Origin: Cichorium intybus
Lineage: Eukaryota > Streptophyta > Magnoliopsida > Asterales > Asteraceae
Direction of reading: 5' to 3'
Assembly (NCBI GenBank): GCA_023525715.1
Contig: JAKNSD010000080.1
Span: 357,501 to 421,500, forward strand
Length of the DNA: 64,000 nucleotides
Shown: positions 45,976 to 58,287 of the stretch, in pieces
Position numbering within the stretch: position 1 is the stretch's first letter
How the letters are laid out: every line of letters begins with the position of its first letter
Notes under the pieces: generated by a model
What the model saw: the letters and a program-made list of their open reading frames with translations, nothing else
What the model was told of the DNA's origin: nothing
Database searches by the model: none
Translations under genes and position numbers: made by a program

Positions 45976-46152
45976 TACCCTTTATAAAACAATAATATAT
46001 TTGTATTTTTTAACCTATAATAACAAATTATATATTTTTTTTATACATGATAGGCTGATATAGCAGTATGTAATCTAAAAATTGAAAAATGATTGCAAAT
46101 TCCATTTATATGATGTCATTTTTGCTAAAAGGTTAGACATGTTACTATTTTG
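45976..46152. repeat. Dispersed repeat, copy 2
   Basis: Second copy of the unit at 29362-29530, same strand, with extra bases including a longer T run. It ends where Copia-like coding sequence begins. Confidence 0.75.
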
Positions 46153-46169
46153 CAAATTCCAAAACCCAT

Positions 46170-47110
46170 TTTCAATCTATCTACTTACTCTATGTTATTT
46201 CCTCTGCCATGTAATCCTTCCGAAGCCTTAAATGACCCAAATTGGAAAAATGCCACGAATGTCGAGTCTAAAGCTTTTATTGAAAATAATATACGGGAAG
46301 TTTTCCTAAAATCACCATATATGTGTGTCATATTCTATATGTGGATTTTTGCCATAAACTTAAATTTGATGGTTCTTTTGAATGCTGCAAAGCATGCCTT
46401 ATTGGTATTGGTTGCTCATAACAATTTAGTATTCATTACAATGAGACTTTTAGTCTCATTGTTGAGCCAATACTATACATATGGTTGTTACTCTCGTAGT
46501 ATCTAATTCTTGGTTTATTTACCAACTAGACATCAAGAATGCATTCCTTTATGACAATTTAAATAAAATGGTTTATATGTATCATCCATTGGGTTTACGC
46601 CATCCTTGTCATCCAAATTATGTTTGCCTCTTAAACAAATCCCTTTATAGACCTATGCTGTCTAGGTCAAGTGTTGAAGCTAAATATTGGGGTGTCTTCA
46701 ATTTTGTCTCTGAAATATATTGGATTTGCAACCTTTTACTTGAATTACATTGCTCGCTCAGGACAGCTACAATTGTTTATTATGACAACGTAAGCATCAT
46801 TTAGCCCTCGGGAAATCCGGATTAACACCGACAAATTAAACACATTGAAATAGACATCCACTTTATTCGTGAAAAAGTGGCATGTGGAGAGGTTCAGGTG
46901 TTGCATGTTCATCTCGTTTTCAGCTTGCGAGTATCTTCGGCAAATGTTTATCAGAGATTCTCTTTCAAAACTTTCGTAACAGTGTTAGCGTCGATCGACC
47001 TCACGCTACGACTGCGAGGGACTATTATCGATTGTCATTATTATTATCAAAGGGTCTTTGACCTAACGATATCAGTAGTTGATGGACAAGAGTATCTCAA
47101 CCTTGATTAA
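46170..47110 (+). pseudogene. Copia RT/RNase H remnant with internal deletion
   Basis: The N-terminal part of Copia RT: PSEALNDPNWKNA, then AFIENNIREV, YQLDIKNAFLYDNLNKMVYM and YVCLLNKSLY. It jumps directly to the RNase H region, SRSSVEAKYWGV and WICNLLLELHC, then YYDNVSII and HIEIDIHFIREKVACGEVQV. The YADD-containing middle of RT is missing, and frameshifts and stops (for example after VSII) are present. Deletion fused the two parts in the same frame at LYRPMLSRSSVE. Not related in strand or coverage to the minus-strand Copia at 9950-11890. Confidence 0.8.
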
Positions 47111-47678
47111 GAGTTCAAATCCTACTTGCCACAATAGATATAGATTTAAGAGTAGATTATCAGTATGTCAAGCCATTCTAAAAGGAACAATTTTTGTCAT
47201 AATAAGGCCACAAATCATCGTCTTTTAGGGAACGTTTTATGTATAAAAATGTATTGATGCATCGATGAAACGAGGACAATAATTTGAACTTAAATATAAT
47301 AACTATTAAAAAACAAGAAATAAAATACTATGATACATAGATAACTATGTTGTTACTATTTACAAATAATATTATTTTAAATTATGCTAAAACTAAAATT
47401 ATGTTCCTTTCTGTCCGAAACGAATCCTTCTTGTTCTTTTCCGACGAGTATGTTGTCTTGCACAAATATTTTATTATATATTTTCGTTTTTGTATTATAA
47501 TGAATTGGTCTTTTATCTTATTTATATTTCTTGTAAGAAAGTATATATGAGTTATGGAAAAATGTTACATTTGTGACGATTTGTTTGATGTTTTCGAGTA
47601 ACAAAAGTTCAAATTAGGTAGAATATGTCTACAATTTCTAAATGAGAAGTATATTACCAGGATCAAATTTTTTAGTCA

Positions 47679-48336
<658 letters not shown>

Positions 48337-48619
48337 GAAGAACTAAAATTAAACAAGAACAAAGTAACCAATCCTACGGTCAGAATGCAAAATATCGATG
48401 GCCAGCGATAAGGATGTAAAATTCTTAATTGGACGCGCATGTAGCGGATCATAGCAAAAAACTCACTTCGTTTCTTATGTTTTTTTAATTTGTAAGCTTA
48501 TTTTTTTTTCGAAAAAAAAACTAATTATACCAAAATTCATAATTTTTCTTCCTCTATAAATAGAGATTCATATTGATATACAAATTTTTTTGTTTTTTTT
48601 ACTTCAAGTTCGTCCATAT

Positions 48620-49470
48620 TCACCTTGTGAACCTGAACTGAACTGTATTGTGTTAAATATATTTATTCACATCTAAATGACAAATCTATCCAATTTTTTC
48701 AATAATTCTTTACCAATCACATGTGAATTTTAAGTAAATCATTTATGAATCTCAGTTAATTCAATTGTATATGATATTAAAACATTAAAATAGTAAAAAC
48801 ATAAGTGATTTTTCTTGAAATCACATCTGAATTTAAAAATATTTTAAGTTTACATAAGTTGTTATTAAATGATTAACAATTATTGAAAAAATGAATTCAT
48901 TGATCATTTACATATGAAATATCTTCCATACAAATTTAATACAGTTTACATTCACATTGCGAATTTTAACTGCTTCTTGTTTTATACATGTTAATTCACA
49001 TATAAATGGTAATTGTACCTGACTTTTTCAAAAAAAAAAAATTATCATCCACATGTGAATTTTAAGCAAATTAATTTGTAAATCTAAATTAATTCATTTA
49101 TATATGATCAAAAGGTTAAAAATAGTACGCATCTAGTTTTAGATATATTAATTCACATATAAATGATAATTGTACCCTATTTTTTTAGCAATTTTGTGTT
49201 CATTCGTGTATAAGTTTAAGTAAATTAATTTGTGAATCTTAGTTAATTCAATTGTATATTACAAAATGTTGAAATTGTAAAGAATATAAACGAATTAACT
49301 TAAATTCAATATGAAAATTTAGTGAGATTCACGTCTGAATCTAAAAGTTTATTTAAATTCACATAAGTTGTTATTGAATGATCAATAATTGTTGAAAAAA
49401 ATAATTTCAATTATCATTCACATGTGAATAATCTTCTGTAAAACTTGTTATAGTCCAGATTCACATTGAT
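48620..49470. repeat. Cluster of ATTCACATGTGAAT palindromes
   Basis: The full 14-bp palindrome is near 49415, with CACATGTGAATTTTAAG at about 48718 and 49050, and half-sites AATTCACATATAAATG and CATATGAAAT. Longer blocks (ATTTTAAGTAAATCA, GAATCTCAGTTAATTCAATT) repeat two to three times. Confidence 0.8.
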
Positions 49471-49669
49471 TAAGTGTTGTGAATCTGAACAAGATTTTTG
49501 AATTTTTTTTCGTTTTTACTATATTGATATGGATGTCTATTGAAAGAGAATAAAAAATTATGAAGTTTGATATATTCGATTTTTTATTTCGATAAAAATA
49601 AGCTCTAAAAATAAAAAAATAAATAAATAACGAAGTGGGTTTTTTGGAATTATCCGTTACATGCGCGTT

Positions 49670-50773
49670 TGACACGCCTAGGTCGTCGTGCGGTCAAAAA
49701 TAAAGAAAAACCTAACACACACTAGTACAATGGTAGTCAGGGTCGATCCGCAGGAGCTTCGTGGTTAGACTAAATGACATATTACCATCTAGTAGTGTCA
49801 CGCTACAGTCGGAGGAATCAGTTTCTTAATTACTAACACCCTAAAGCAATGATCAAACAAACTCAAGCCAAGCTAAGCTAAGCTCAAATGAACCTAGTCA
49901 CTTTCTGAAATCAGAAGTGCATCTCTGAATCAGAAGCAATCAAAGGCATTCAAACTAAATAAAACCAAGCAAAGCATAAACTAGCCACTAACTAAAGTTC
50001 TACTGATCAGTTACTAGCCAATGTTTAATGCCTAAAAATTAACCTAATTAGCTACTGATTTCAGCAAAGGAAAACAGTCCCAACAAGGTGAAAACAATAT
50101 TCAAGCACAAATCAAACATCCAAAACCAAACACAAGCATAAAAACACCGAAATACAAATATTACTTGTAACCAAATGATTTTCATTCACCAAATCTGAAT
50201 CCAAACATCAAAACAGTAACTAATTGAGACTAAAACAGAAGCCAAAACTTAATATCAATGGTTGTCACTCCCAAAGATACAAAACAAAGCTTAATCCAAA
50301 CTAATTAATTACAAATAAAATCCAAAACATGAAAATACCACTTGAGAAGTTGCTGGAACGAATTCTTGGAGTCAAAGAGCTTCAAGGTCGATTTTACACC
50401 CGGTCTTTCCTAGGGTTTTCGGCTGAAATTGCATCTATTTATATTTGCAAATTTCTCGCAGCCGCGCCGCGCAGATGAAGAATCCGCGGCGCGCGTACTA
50501 ATCTTTTCCCGTTTCTTCGGCATTTGAATGTGTTCCAACGCCTTAAGCCCGCATCGCGCGTATCATAGATCCGCGGCGCGCGTACGAATTTCCTTGATTT
50601 TTCATTCTTTTCCAAACTTCTTCCTTTTGCACGCTTTTAGTCCCTGTTTCCATTCTTTTTATCCAAACAAGTCCTGGCACGAAAAGTGAGAATACCAAGA
50701 TATATCTGATATAATTTTATCAACAACAGGGCTCAACAACGCCTAAAATACTTGATATCACTAGGCGTTGTCA
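49670..50773 (-). mobile_element. Solo LTR of the Athila-like family
   Basis: 1104 bp, read on the minus strand from TGACAACGCCTAGTGATATC (50773) to GACCTAGG-type end GGCGTGTCA (49670). A perfect 5-bp target duplication GCGTT flanks it (49665-49669 and 50774-50778). Homologous to 52799-53906 and to the truncated LTR at 60610. Arises when two LTRs of a full element recombine and remove the interior. Confidence 0.9.
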
Positions 50774-51093
50774 GCGTTCAATTAAGAAATTTACAACCTT
50801 ATATTCGGCCGTCGATCATTTGAATTCCGACGCTCACGATTAGTTCATTGATTCCTTGTTTTATTTTGGTTCTCTATTGAACTTTTATCTATATATATAT
50901 ATTATAAACAGAATGGATAGAAACTCCAAAAACGATAGAAACCATATGAACAAATTTCAGCCGTTTATTTCTAAATGTGAATGGTTGATATTAAATTTAA
51001 AATTTTATTAAACATTAAAAGTCTAGGGATTATTTGTGTAAAAATAAGAATGATGGCGTGGAGAAAGTAAAATTAGAATTGGCGAGATGGTAA

Positions 51094-51165
51094 ATTAGGG
51101 ATGCGCTCCCACTCACATATATGCCTCCCCCTCTATTAGGGATGCGCTCCCACTCACATATATGC

Positions 51166-51246
<81 letters not shown>
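51094..51246. repeat. Short direct duplication followed by (CT)n
   Basis: GGATGCGCTCCCACTCACAT occurs at about 51098 and 51140, followed by a (CT)n array of about 78 bp (51169-51246). Confidence 0.9.
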
Positions 51247-51251
<5 letters not shown>

Positions 51252-51589
51252 ACCAAACCATTAACTGGTATATTCGGTTATAGAAACCAAAAAAATCTCC
51301 AAAAATCATAAAATTTTAAATGATCATTCTAATCACTATATTAGCAAGTTTCTAAAAAGATTTTTTTTGAAACTAAGTTTTCTAAGCGTTCATGGTCTAA
51401 TTTAAAGAGATATTAGTTTTTATAAAATATAACATAAATATTTCTCCAAATTAAATAACACAAATAAAGGTTTTTTTCATTTCATTATTTTAGTGATTTC
51501 TCAACAAAAAAAAATTATAAATGTAGAAATCTAAGTTTTTATAAAAACTATGAAAAAACATTGTTCTCCAAATAAAAAATCGTTTAAAA

Positions 51590-51593
<4 letters not shown>

Positions 51594-51687
<94 letters not shown>
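51594..51687. repeat. (TA)n array
   Basis: About 94 bp of TA. The DNA on the left (51247-51593) repeats GAAACCAAAAA-type motifs like those at 50915-50945, so it may border another unrecognised TA-flanked element spanning 50902-51593. Confidence 0.95.
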
Positions 51688-51688
<1 letters not shown>

Positions 51689-51689
51689 C

Positions 51690-52798
51690 GCCTTATTTTT
51701 ACTTTTGTAATAATTTAATTGTTCACTTAAACTCTATTTTAGGAAAAACGATCAAATAATTAGTTGCGAATTCTTAAAAATAATAATGATAATAATAATA
51801 ATAGTGGTAAATTAATGACACTATTTAAAATAATTAAGACAAATGTTGTATAATTAAGTTGAGGGACTAATGAGACATTTGAGAAACTTTAAATGTTAAG
51901 TCCTTTGGATTATGGGTTGTTCTTGTCACAATGGAAACTTCGAGGAGTTGGTTTGTCAATTTCCTTTTCTTGCCTATGTAACTGTCGGCTAGGAGAGGAA
52001 GAGATTAGTCTCTTCGTTTACATCACAACTCTCACCTTTAAACCTACTATTAATCTACATTAAGCTACATTAAGCTCCATGATTAAAACTCATTTAAGTT
52101 GCACTAGTTCAACTTCCTCGCTTCCATTTGTTCAACGAAGCTGAGATCAAGAGAGTGAGAGTAAGGGACGCTAGAGAGAAGGAAAGAGAGCAGCGAGAAA
52201 GAGGGTGTCGAGGTTTGTGTGAACAGCGAGAAAGAGAGAAAGATGATGTCAAGATCAAGAGATGAAAAACACATCAAGGTTTTGTATGGTTCAAGTTGTA
52301 AGTTTTCGATTTGTTTTCTCGGCTCCGTACGCAACTATAGCACCACCACAATACCACCATCTGTTGTGATTGTGTTTATGATTTGAAAATCAAACCTTAG
52401 GATGGTGTTTTAATAGTGTTCTTGTTGTCCAAACATGAAATACACAATAGATACACATGGATTTTTGTAACAACAAAATTCATTGTTCTTACAGGCTGTT
52501 TTGTGAAAAATAGAAGTCGAATTACAGAAAATCACCACTTATAAAAGTCGTTAGAAACTGAGTCTAGTTTCTAGAAATACCTGTATTGAGTGAAGGAACA
52601 ATGCAAATCAGTCCTGAACACTTAGATTTAAGTGAATTAAGTGATAGAATCATAATTGAATAGTGACGTAACCCTAATGGTCTTGATAGGTGGTAAGAAC
52701 TTGAATTAAAAAGTTCTTATTGGGTTAAGTCATGAACACTTAGATTGAGTGAAGGAACAATGCAAATCAGTCCTTGAACATGTGTTTTCATGCATTAT
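51690..52798. other. Unassigned sequence left of solo LTR
   Basis: No gene recognised. GAGTGAAGGAACAATGCAAA occurs twice (about 52595 and 52748) in a direct repeat of about 40 bp. Possibly host or older retroelement sequence, as the next solo LTR was inserted into it at ATTAT. Confidence 0.4.
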
Positions 52799-53906
52799 TG
52801 ACAACGCCTAGTGATATCAAGTATTTTAGGCGTTGTTGAGCCCTGTTCTTGATGAAATTATATCAGATATGTCTGGGTATTCTCACTTTTCGTGCCAGGA
52901 CTAGTTTGGAAGAAAAGAATGGAAACAGGGACTAAAAGCGTGCAAAAGGAAGAAGTTTGGAAAAGAATGAAAAATCAAGGAAACACGTACGCGCGCCGCG
53001 GATCTACGAAACGCGCGACGTGGGCTTAAGGCGGTGTAACACATTCAAATGACGAAAAAAACGGGAACAGATAAGTACGCGCGCCGTGGATTCTTCATCT
53101 GCGCGGCGCGGCTGCGAGAAATTTGCAAATATAAATAGAGGCAATTCCAGCCGAAAGCCCTAGAAAAGACCGGGTGTAAAATCGACCTTGAAGCTCTTTG
53201 ACTCCAAGATTTCGTTCCAGCAACTTCTCAAGTGGTATTTTCATGTTTTGGATTTTATTTTCATTTAGTTAGATAGTTGTAAGCTTTAGTTTGTATCTTT
53301 GGGAGTGACAACCATTGATACCAAGCTTAGGTTTATGTTTTAGTAGTATTTATTTACTGTTTGGATGTTTGGAATCTGAATTTGGTTAATGAAAGCAATT
53401 GGTTACAATTAAACTTGGTTTATGAGTATTTTGGTATTTTGGATGCTTGTTTGTGTTTGGATTGTTTGAATTGTGTTTTGGATCTTGTTTTGACCTTATT
53501 TGGAACTATTTCCTTTGCTGAAATCAGTAGCCAATTAGGTTAGTTTGGGCATTGAACTTTAGCTAGTAGCTGTTCAGCCAGAACCCTAGTTATTAGTTAG
53601 GTTATGCCTTGTTTGGTTTGGATGCCTTTGTTTGCTTCTGATTCAGAGATGCACTTCTGATTTCAGAAAGTGACTAGGTTAGTTTAGGTTAAGTTTAGCT
53701 TATGCTTGGCTTGACTTTGTTTGGTTATTGCTTTTTGATAGTTGAGCACTTAGAAAGTAGGTCCTCCGACTGTAGCGTGACACTACTAGTTGGTAATCTG
53801 TCATTTAGTCTAACCACGAAGCTCCTGCGGATCGACCCTGACTACCACTGTACTAGTGTGTGTTAGGTTTTCTTTATTTTTGACCGCACGAGACCTAGGC
53901 GTGTCA
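52799..53906 (+). mobile_element. Solo LTR of the Athila-like family (plus strand)
   Basis: 1108 bp from TGACAACGCCTAGTGATATC to CCTAGGCGTGTCA. The perfect 5-bp target duplication ATTAT (52794-52798, 53907-53911) shows that it is a solo LTR, not the left LTR of the retroelement segment that follows. A TATA box TATAAATAG is at 53130-53138. GC-rich CGCGCCGCGG-type motifs precede it. Confidence 0.9.
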
Positions 53907-53927
53907 ATTATCAGTGTTAGGATGAAT

Positions 53928-53949
53928 TGTAACACCCGATTGTACACCG

Positions 53950-53996
<47 letters not shown>

Positions 53997-54062
53997 GGGA
54001 CATTATTACGCTGATCTCGTGATTTCTATGTAAATTAAAGGTGTAAGATTTGGGTTGTTACA
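53928..54062 (+). repeat. Short Gypsy-type LTR (Z) with internal (TA)n
   Basis: TGTAACACCC at 53928 to GGGTTGTTACA at 54062; ends are mutually inverted as in Gypsy LTRs. A 42-bp (TA)n lies inside (53953-53994). Only 135 bp, so it may be a deleted LTR. Confidence 0.55.
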
Positions 54063-54064
54063 GT

Positions 54065-54081
54065 TGGTATTAGATCCATGG
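54065..54081 (+). other. Primer-binding site of element Z
   Basis: TGGTATTAGATCCATGG follows the LTR end by two bases, a variant of the tRNA-Met primer site TGGTATCAGAGCC. Confidence 0.55.
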
Positions 54082-54434
54082 TTCAAGTGAACTAGGTCCT
54101 TTAGCGTAGGATGCTAGACTTGAACTGTGAGAGAGAATGAAAGTATATGTCTCGATAGGGGACTTGCTATAAAATACTTGGTATAGGAGTTCGCGAGAGT
54201 CGTTGGTAAATTAGTCATAATGATGATGTGAACTAATCCAACCAACCAACAATAATAGTCCATAACACGATGTGATCGGGATAGAGACGACTATTAAAGG
54301 ATAAATCACCTTTAAGGGCATTTGTCACTTTTATGGAAGTTGTGGAACAGAAATTATATTCGTCGATTGACTAATATGGTGTTACGGATGTACTCGCCAG
54401 CAATGTTATCATGAATCAAATAGGGGATAAGCAG

Positions 54435-54592
54435 GAACTTGCCAGTATAGTTGATATTGTGCTGACCCAATGAGATAGACAGGTTAAATCATTGAATGTA
54501 GATGATAATACAATAGGATGCTTCAGTGACCGAAAAAGCAAGAAATACGAAATTACATACGGTTTGGAGGGAAACAAGGGAATTCCATTCCC
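54435..54592. repeat. 158-bp direct repeat, left copy (Z leader)
   Basis: From GAACTTGCCAGTATAG to GGAATTCCATTCCC, within the leader downstream of the Z primer site. It ends at the left junction with Athila-like gag sequence. Differs from 61334-61491 at about four positions. Confidence 0.9.
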
Positions 54593-54594
54593 CC

Positions 54595-56337
54595 TCTGTC
54601 AGAGTTTCAGTTCGGGAGCACGAGTGCTTCTGGTGGTGCAGTTTCAGCCCCTGCACCCATACCATCATGCACTCCGCCATCTGTCCCACCATTTACACCC
54701 GCTTCACAACCACAATCTACCAACCCGTTTACCTCTGCAATGTCTTGGGGAGAGCCGACCCGTGATGGCACCCCAGTTTCTAGACAACAGACACCAACCT
54801 CTCAACCATTTTCTCAACTACAACCCGTTCTTTTTAAACCTCAACCCACATTCCAACCTACCTATCAACAACCTCCTCAGCCACAATACCATTATCCAGA
54901 GACAGAGGAAGGATATGACGAAGAAGACGAGGGATGGGTGCCACCAGCACCACAACCACATTGGAACCGAGGTCGGGGACCTCCCAGGAGAGCACCATAG
55001 TATCAACCACCAGGTCAGCGGGAATATAACGATCATCTTTACGGTAATCCTGCTCAACCCTTACATTTCCACAACCGAGAAGGCAATCGGTTGCATCACA
55101 TTTCCAACCACGGGAATATGATGATTCATCGCCAATCTATATTACTGATAACATTGATTCGCAAGTAGAAATAAGACCTCAGTTGTTAGGAATATTGCGA
55201 GAGTTTAGAGGGTATAAGCAAGACGATCCTTATAATCATCTATATGAATTCTTAGCGATTGCCAATGCTAATAACCCTAGGAACACCAATAGGAACATTT
55301 TTAGGCTTAGACTGTTTTCATTCACTCTTAAGGATAAGGCCAAATACTGGTTTACATCTTTACCCTCGAACAACATTACCACATGGGATCAGCTCAAAGC
55401 AAAGTTCCTACAAGAATTTTATCCAGCAAGTAAGACAACTGAAATCAGAAGGGTCATTCAGGATTTCCAGCAAAATCTAGGAGAGGCTTTCCACGAAGCC
55501 TTTGATAGATTGAAGGAGTTGTTACGATCCTGCCCGCATCACGAAATTCCTAGGTGGCAGTTAGTTAAGTTATTCTTCGAAGGAGTCAGTGAGACGCATC
55601 ATGCCATGATAAATGCCTCATCAAGTGGGACGTTTATGTGGCAGGACCCAGAGGAAGCTTGACAGTTCTTGGAACAATTGAGCAATGGTTCCAAGGCAAA
55701 CTTCTCTACCAGGAAGACTGTAGGTACGACAGCAGCAGTAGGAGCCGATGCTGACTGGAAGAAGGAAGTGAAGAAGGAAATTAATGAACTGAATAAGAAG
55801 TTTGACAGGCTCATGTCAACACTGCAGAATGGACCGCAGAATCCATCACAAGGAGGTCAATGAGGACCTAAAACTCAAGAGGTGAATCAAGTTTATGGCC
55901 AGAGTCAAGGCCAGCATAATAGTGGACGACCCTACAGGCCATACAATCAAGGACAGCAGCAGAATTTTAGGCAGAACAATTACCAAAGTCAATCGACCAA
56001 TCAGCCTAGAACACATCAGCCTGCAAATAACAACAACCACAATGGAAATACAAATGGAAATAGTAGCAATAACAACAACAGGAGGCCCAATAATGTTACC
56101 AACAACGCCCCGGGAACTCACGAGGAAATGTTTGCTAAGATGTACGAGATGGTCACTGCTACGCAACAACAGTCTCAAGCAAATGCAAAAGCCATTGCAA
56201 ACATGGAACGACAAATTGGGCAAATGGATACAGATCAGCAAAAGAGAGACAGTGGAAAATTACCAAGTGCTACAGAGGTCAACCCAACTCATAATCAGCG
56301 GCCAGGAAAAGAGCAAGTTAACACTGTCGAATCTTGA
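54595..56337 (+). pseudogene. Athila-like gag
   Basis: An N-terminal Pro/Gln-rich part (QPFSQLQPVLFKPQPTFQPT) ends in a stop and frameshift near 54998-55140. Then from about 55160 the conserved gag core: RPQLLGILREFRGYKQDDPY, LRLFSFTLKDKAKYWFTSLP, TTWDQLKAKFLQEFYPASKT, FDRLKELLRSCPHHEIPRW. Two in-frame TGA codons (55660-55662 and about 55861-55863) interrupt it. The C-terminal part is Asn/Gln-rich and ends at 56337. Length and composition fit a Tat/Athila-lineage gag. Protein would form the particle shell; this copy is broken. Confidence 0.85.
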
Positions 56338-56381
56338 TGGCGAAAAGTCACTTTGGAGGACTTGTTTAAGTAGAAAGTGAA

Positions 56382-57545
56382 GTGAAACTGGAGAAAGAAG
56401 AGAAAGTTCTAGGAAATGAGGAAGGTAAGGAAGAAGGAATTCCTGTTGAGAAGGAAACTCAACCAGAAATAGACAAAGAGGTCCAGAAGGAGGAGCAATC
56501 GACAATAGCAGGAATCAAGCAGAAAAAGAAGGATAGGAAAGGGAAAAAGAAGCAGGAAACACTCAAACCAATGGGGCCTTTAATGAACCAACCTCTGTGG
56601 GATGAGCTTAAGGATGCCCCTGAGGATACCAGAATTCTGCAGGAAATGTGTGAACAAAATGGGAAGAGTAAAGTGCCCACACCAAATACTGTAAGGTTGA
56701 CTGTGAAAGCAAGTGAGGCATTATTAGGGACACTGCCCAAAAAGGAAAAGGACCCTGGATCACCATTGATCACTACTACTGTAGGGGATGTGGTTAGTCG
56801 GAATACATTGTTAGACTTGGGAGCAAGTATCAATATACTGCCAGGATACCTGTACGATAAGTACAAAAATGAAGAAATAGAGCCAGCAGAAGTCGGATTG
56901 CAGCTGGCTGATCAATCAACAAAGGTGTCTCGGGGAAAACTGACGAATGTCATAGTCAAGGTGGGGGACTTTTTCTATCCCGTGGATTTTCTGGTTATGG
57001 AATATGAAAGCTTGGACGACGCGTCTGCACTCATCTTAGGACGCCCATTCTTAGCTACTACTGGTTCGGTGATTGATTGCAAGACATGGGACATGGACAT
57101 TTTCTTTGGGACAAGGAAAAGAAGACTGGACATGTTTGGGAATCCTGTATCATTACCTTTAGAAGGGAATGGCAAGCAAGTGGACAAGAGGATATTAATG
57201 GAGCCTGGGATCAAGAGCAAAGAAAAAATTTGGACACGTACGGGAGAAGGAGGAAAAGAAGAGATTTTGAAAGGAACCAAGGACCACCCGTTGTCCACTA
57301 TCGATAAGGAGCAGCTACTGGACATGATAGAGATGATGGAAGCAAGACACCAGCAGTATGAAAAGGAATCAAGAGAACGAGAGGCAAAAGTTTTTAAGCT
57401 CATGGAATCTCAGCAACAGTGGATTAGCGGTGTGAGCGATCGAATGACCCAACTCACATCTCTCATGTCAATGATGGCCAACAACTTCATGCCAGGATTC
57501 AAGCAGATGTCATCAAAGGTTCAGAAAGAAGAAGATTCGGCATAA
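56382..57545 (+). CDS. Aspartic protease region plus C-terminal coiled coil (387 codons)
   Basis: Open frame without stops, shifted by one base from gag. It begins with a Lys/Glu-rich part (about residues 1-65), has a conserved NQPLWDELKD (about 70), the retropepsin active site LLDLGASINILPGYLYDK (about 140-160; canonical D-L/T/S-G) and the second conserved ALILGRPFLATTGSVID (about 215-232). The end (about 300-387) is a Glu/Met-rich helix, with MIEMMEARHQQYEKESRERE, where RT would normally start. No RT, RNase H or integrase motif follows. In an autonomous relative this domain would cut gag-pol; here it is a terminal gag-protease type reading frame. Start codon uncertain, as a frameshift from gag would normally feed it. 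Confidence 0.75.
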   Translation: MKLEKEEKVLGNEEGKEEGIPVEKETQPEIDKEVQKEEQSTIAGIKQKKKDRKGKKKQETLKPMGPLMNQPLWDELKDAPEDTRILQEMCEQNGKSKVPTPNTVRLTVKASEALLGTLPKKEKDPGSPLITTTVGDVVSRNTLLDLGASINILPGYLYDKYKNEEIEPAEVGLQLADQSTKVSRGKLTNVIVKVGDFFYPVDFLVMEYESLDDASALILGRPFLATTGSVIDCKTWDMDIFFGTRKRRLDMFGNPVSLPLEGNGKQVDKRILMEPGIKSKEKIWTRTGEGGKEEILKGTKDHPLSTIDKEQLLDMIEMMEARHQQYEKESREREAKVFKLMESQQQWISGVSDRMTQLTSLMSMMANNFMPGFKQMSSKVQKEEDSA

Positions 57546-58287
57546 GAATAGCACGTCTGGCTGAAGACGTTAAACTTAGCGCTTGTTGGGAGGCAACCCA
57601 TCGTGTCATAAGTTAGGTTTTTATATTTCTTAGATTTAATTAGGAAAATACATCAATCTTTTTGCAGGTATTAGTGGTCTAAAATCAGTGTGGGGTCGTG
57701 TGAGAAGTTTTTAAATTTTTGAAGACCGCGCCGCGGGTTTTGAATTACGCGACGCGGGGTCGTAAACCAACCCGATGCGCAGGGGATGATTTGGTGACAC
57801 GCGCGACGCGGGAAACGATCAGACAGTTTTCTCCTATATTAAGGTAAGCCGCGACTCAACCCAACCTCACACGACTCGGAGCTCTGATCGACGAATTTCT
57901 CTTGCGTTTTTTCTTGCTCATTTTGTTTCTACTGCCAAGGTACGCTATTCTAACTATCTATTAGTTGTTAAAACTAGCAATTAGGTAGTTAATTTTAGTG
58001 ATTTGTCCAGAAAAGTTCAAAACATAGAATCGCTAATGCTAACTCATAGGGTGTTTGTTTTGCCAAATGGAGACCCTAGATGAGTTAGTCGGCACTTAGG
58101 CTACCTTGTGGTATGATTGGATCGAATTTTAGCTGGTTAAATTGCGAGTTTGATTCGGGGTTTTGCAAACAGCCGCTCGCCGCGACATGCCTTGCTCTTG
58201 GGCCGCGCCGCGGTGCGGTGGGGAAGAAAAGGACTAATTTTGAAAAAAAAAATTGTCTTTTGTGGCTATGTATCTTTTTTTTGCAGA
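57546..58287. other. Non-coding spacer with CG-rich motifs
   Basis: Contains GACCGCGCCGCGGGTTTT, ACGCGACGCGGGG, GCCGCGCCGCGGTGCGGTGG and the junction motif noted above. A first PPT-like AGTGTGGGGT lies at about 57688. Confidence 0.6.
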
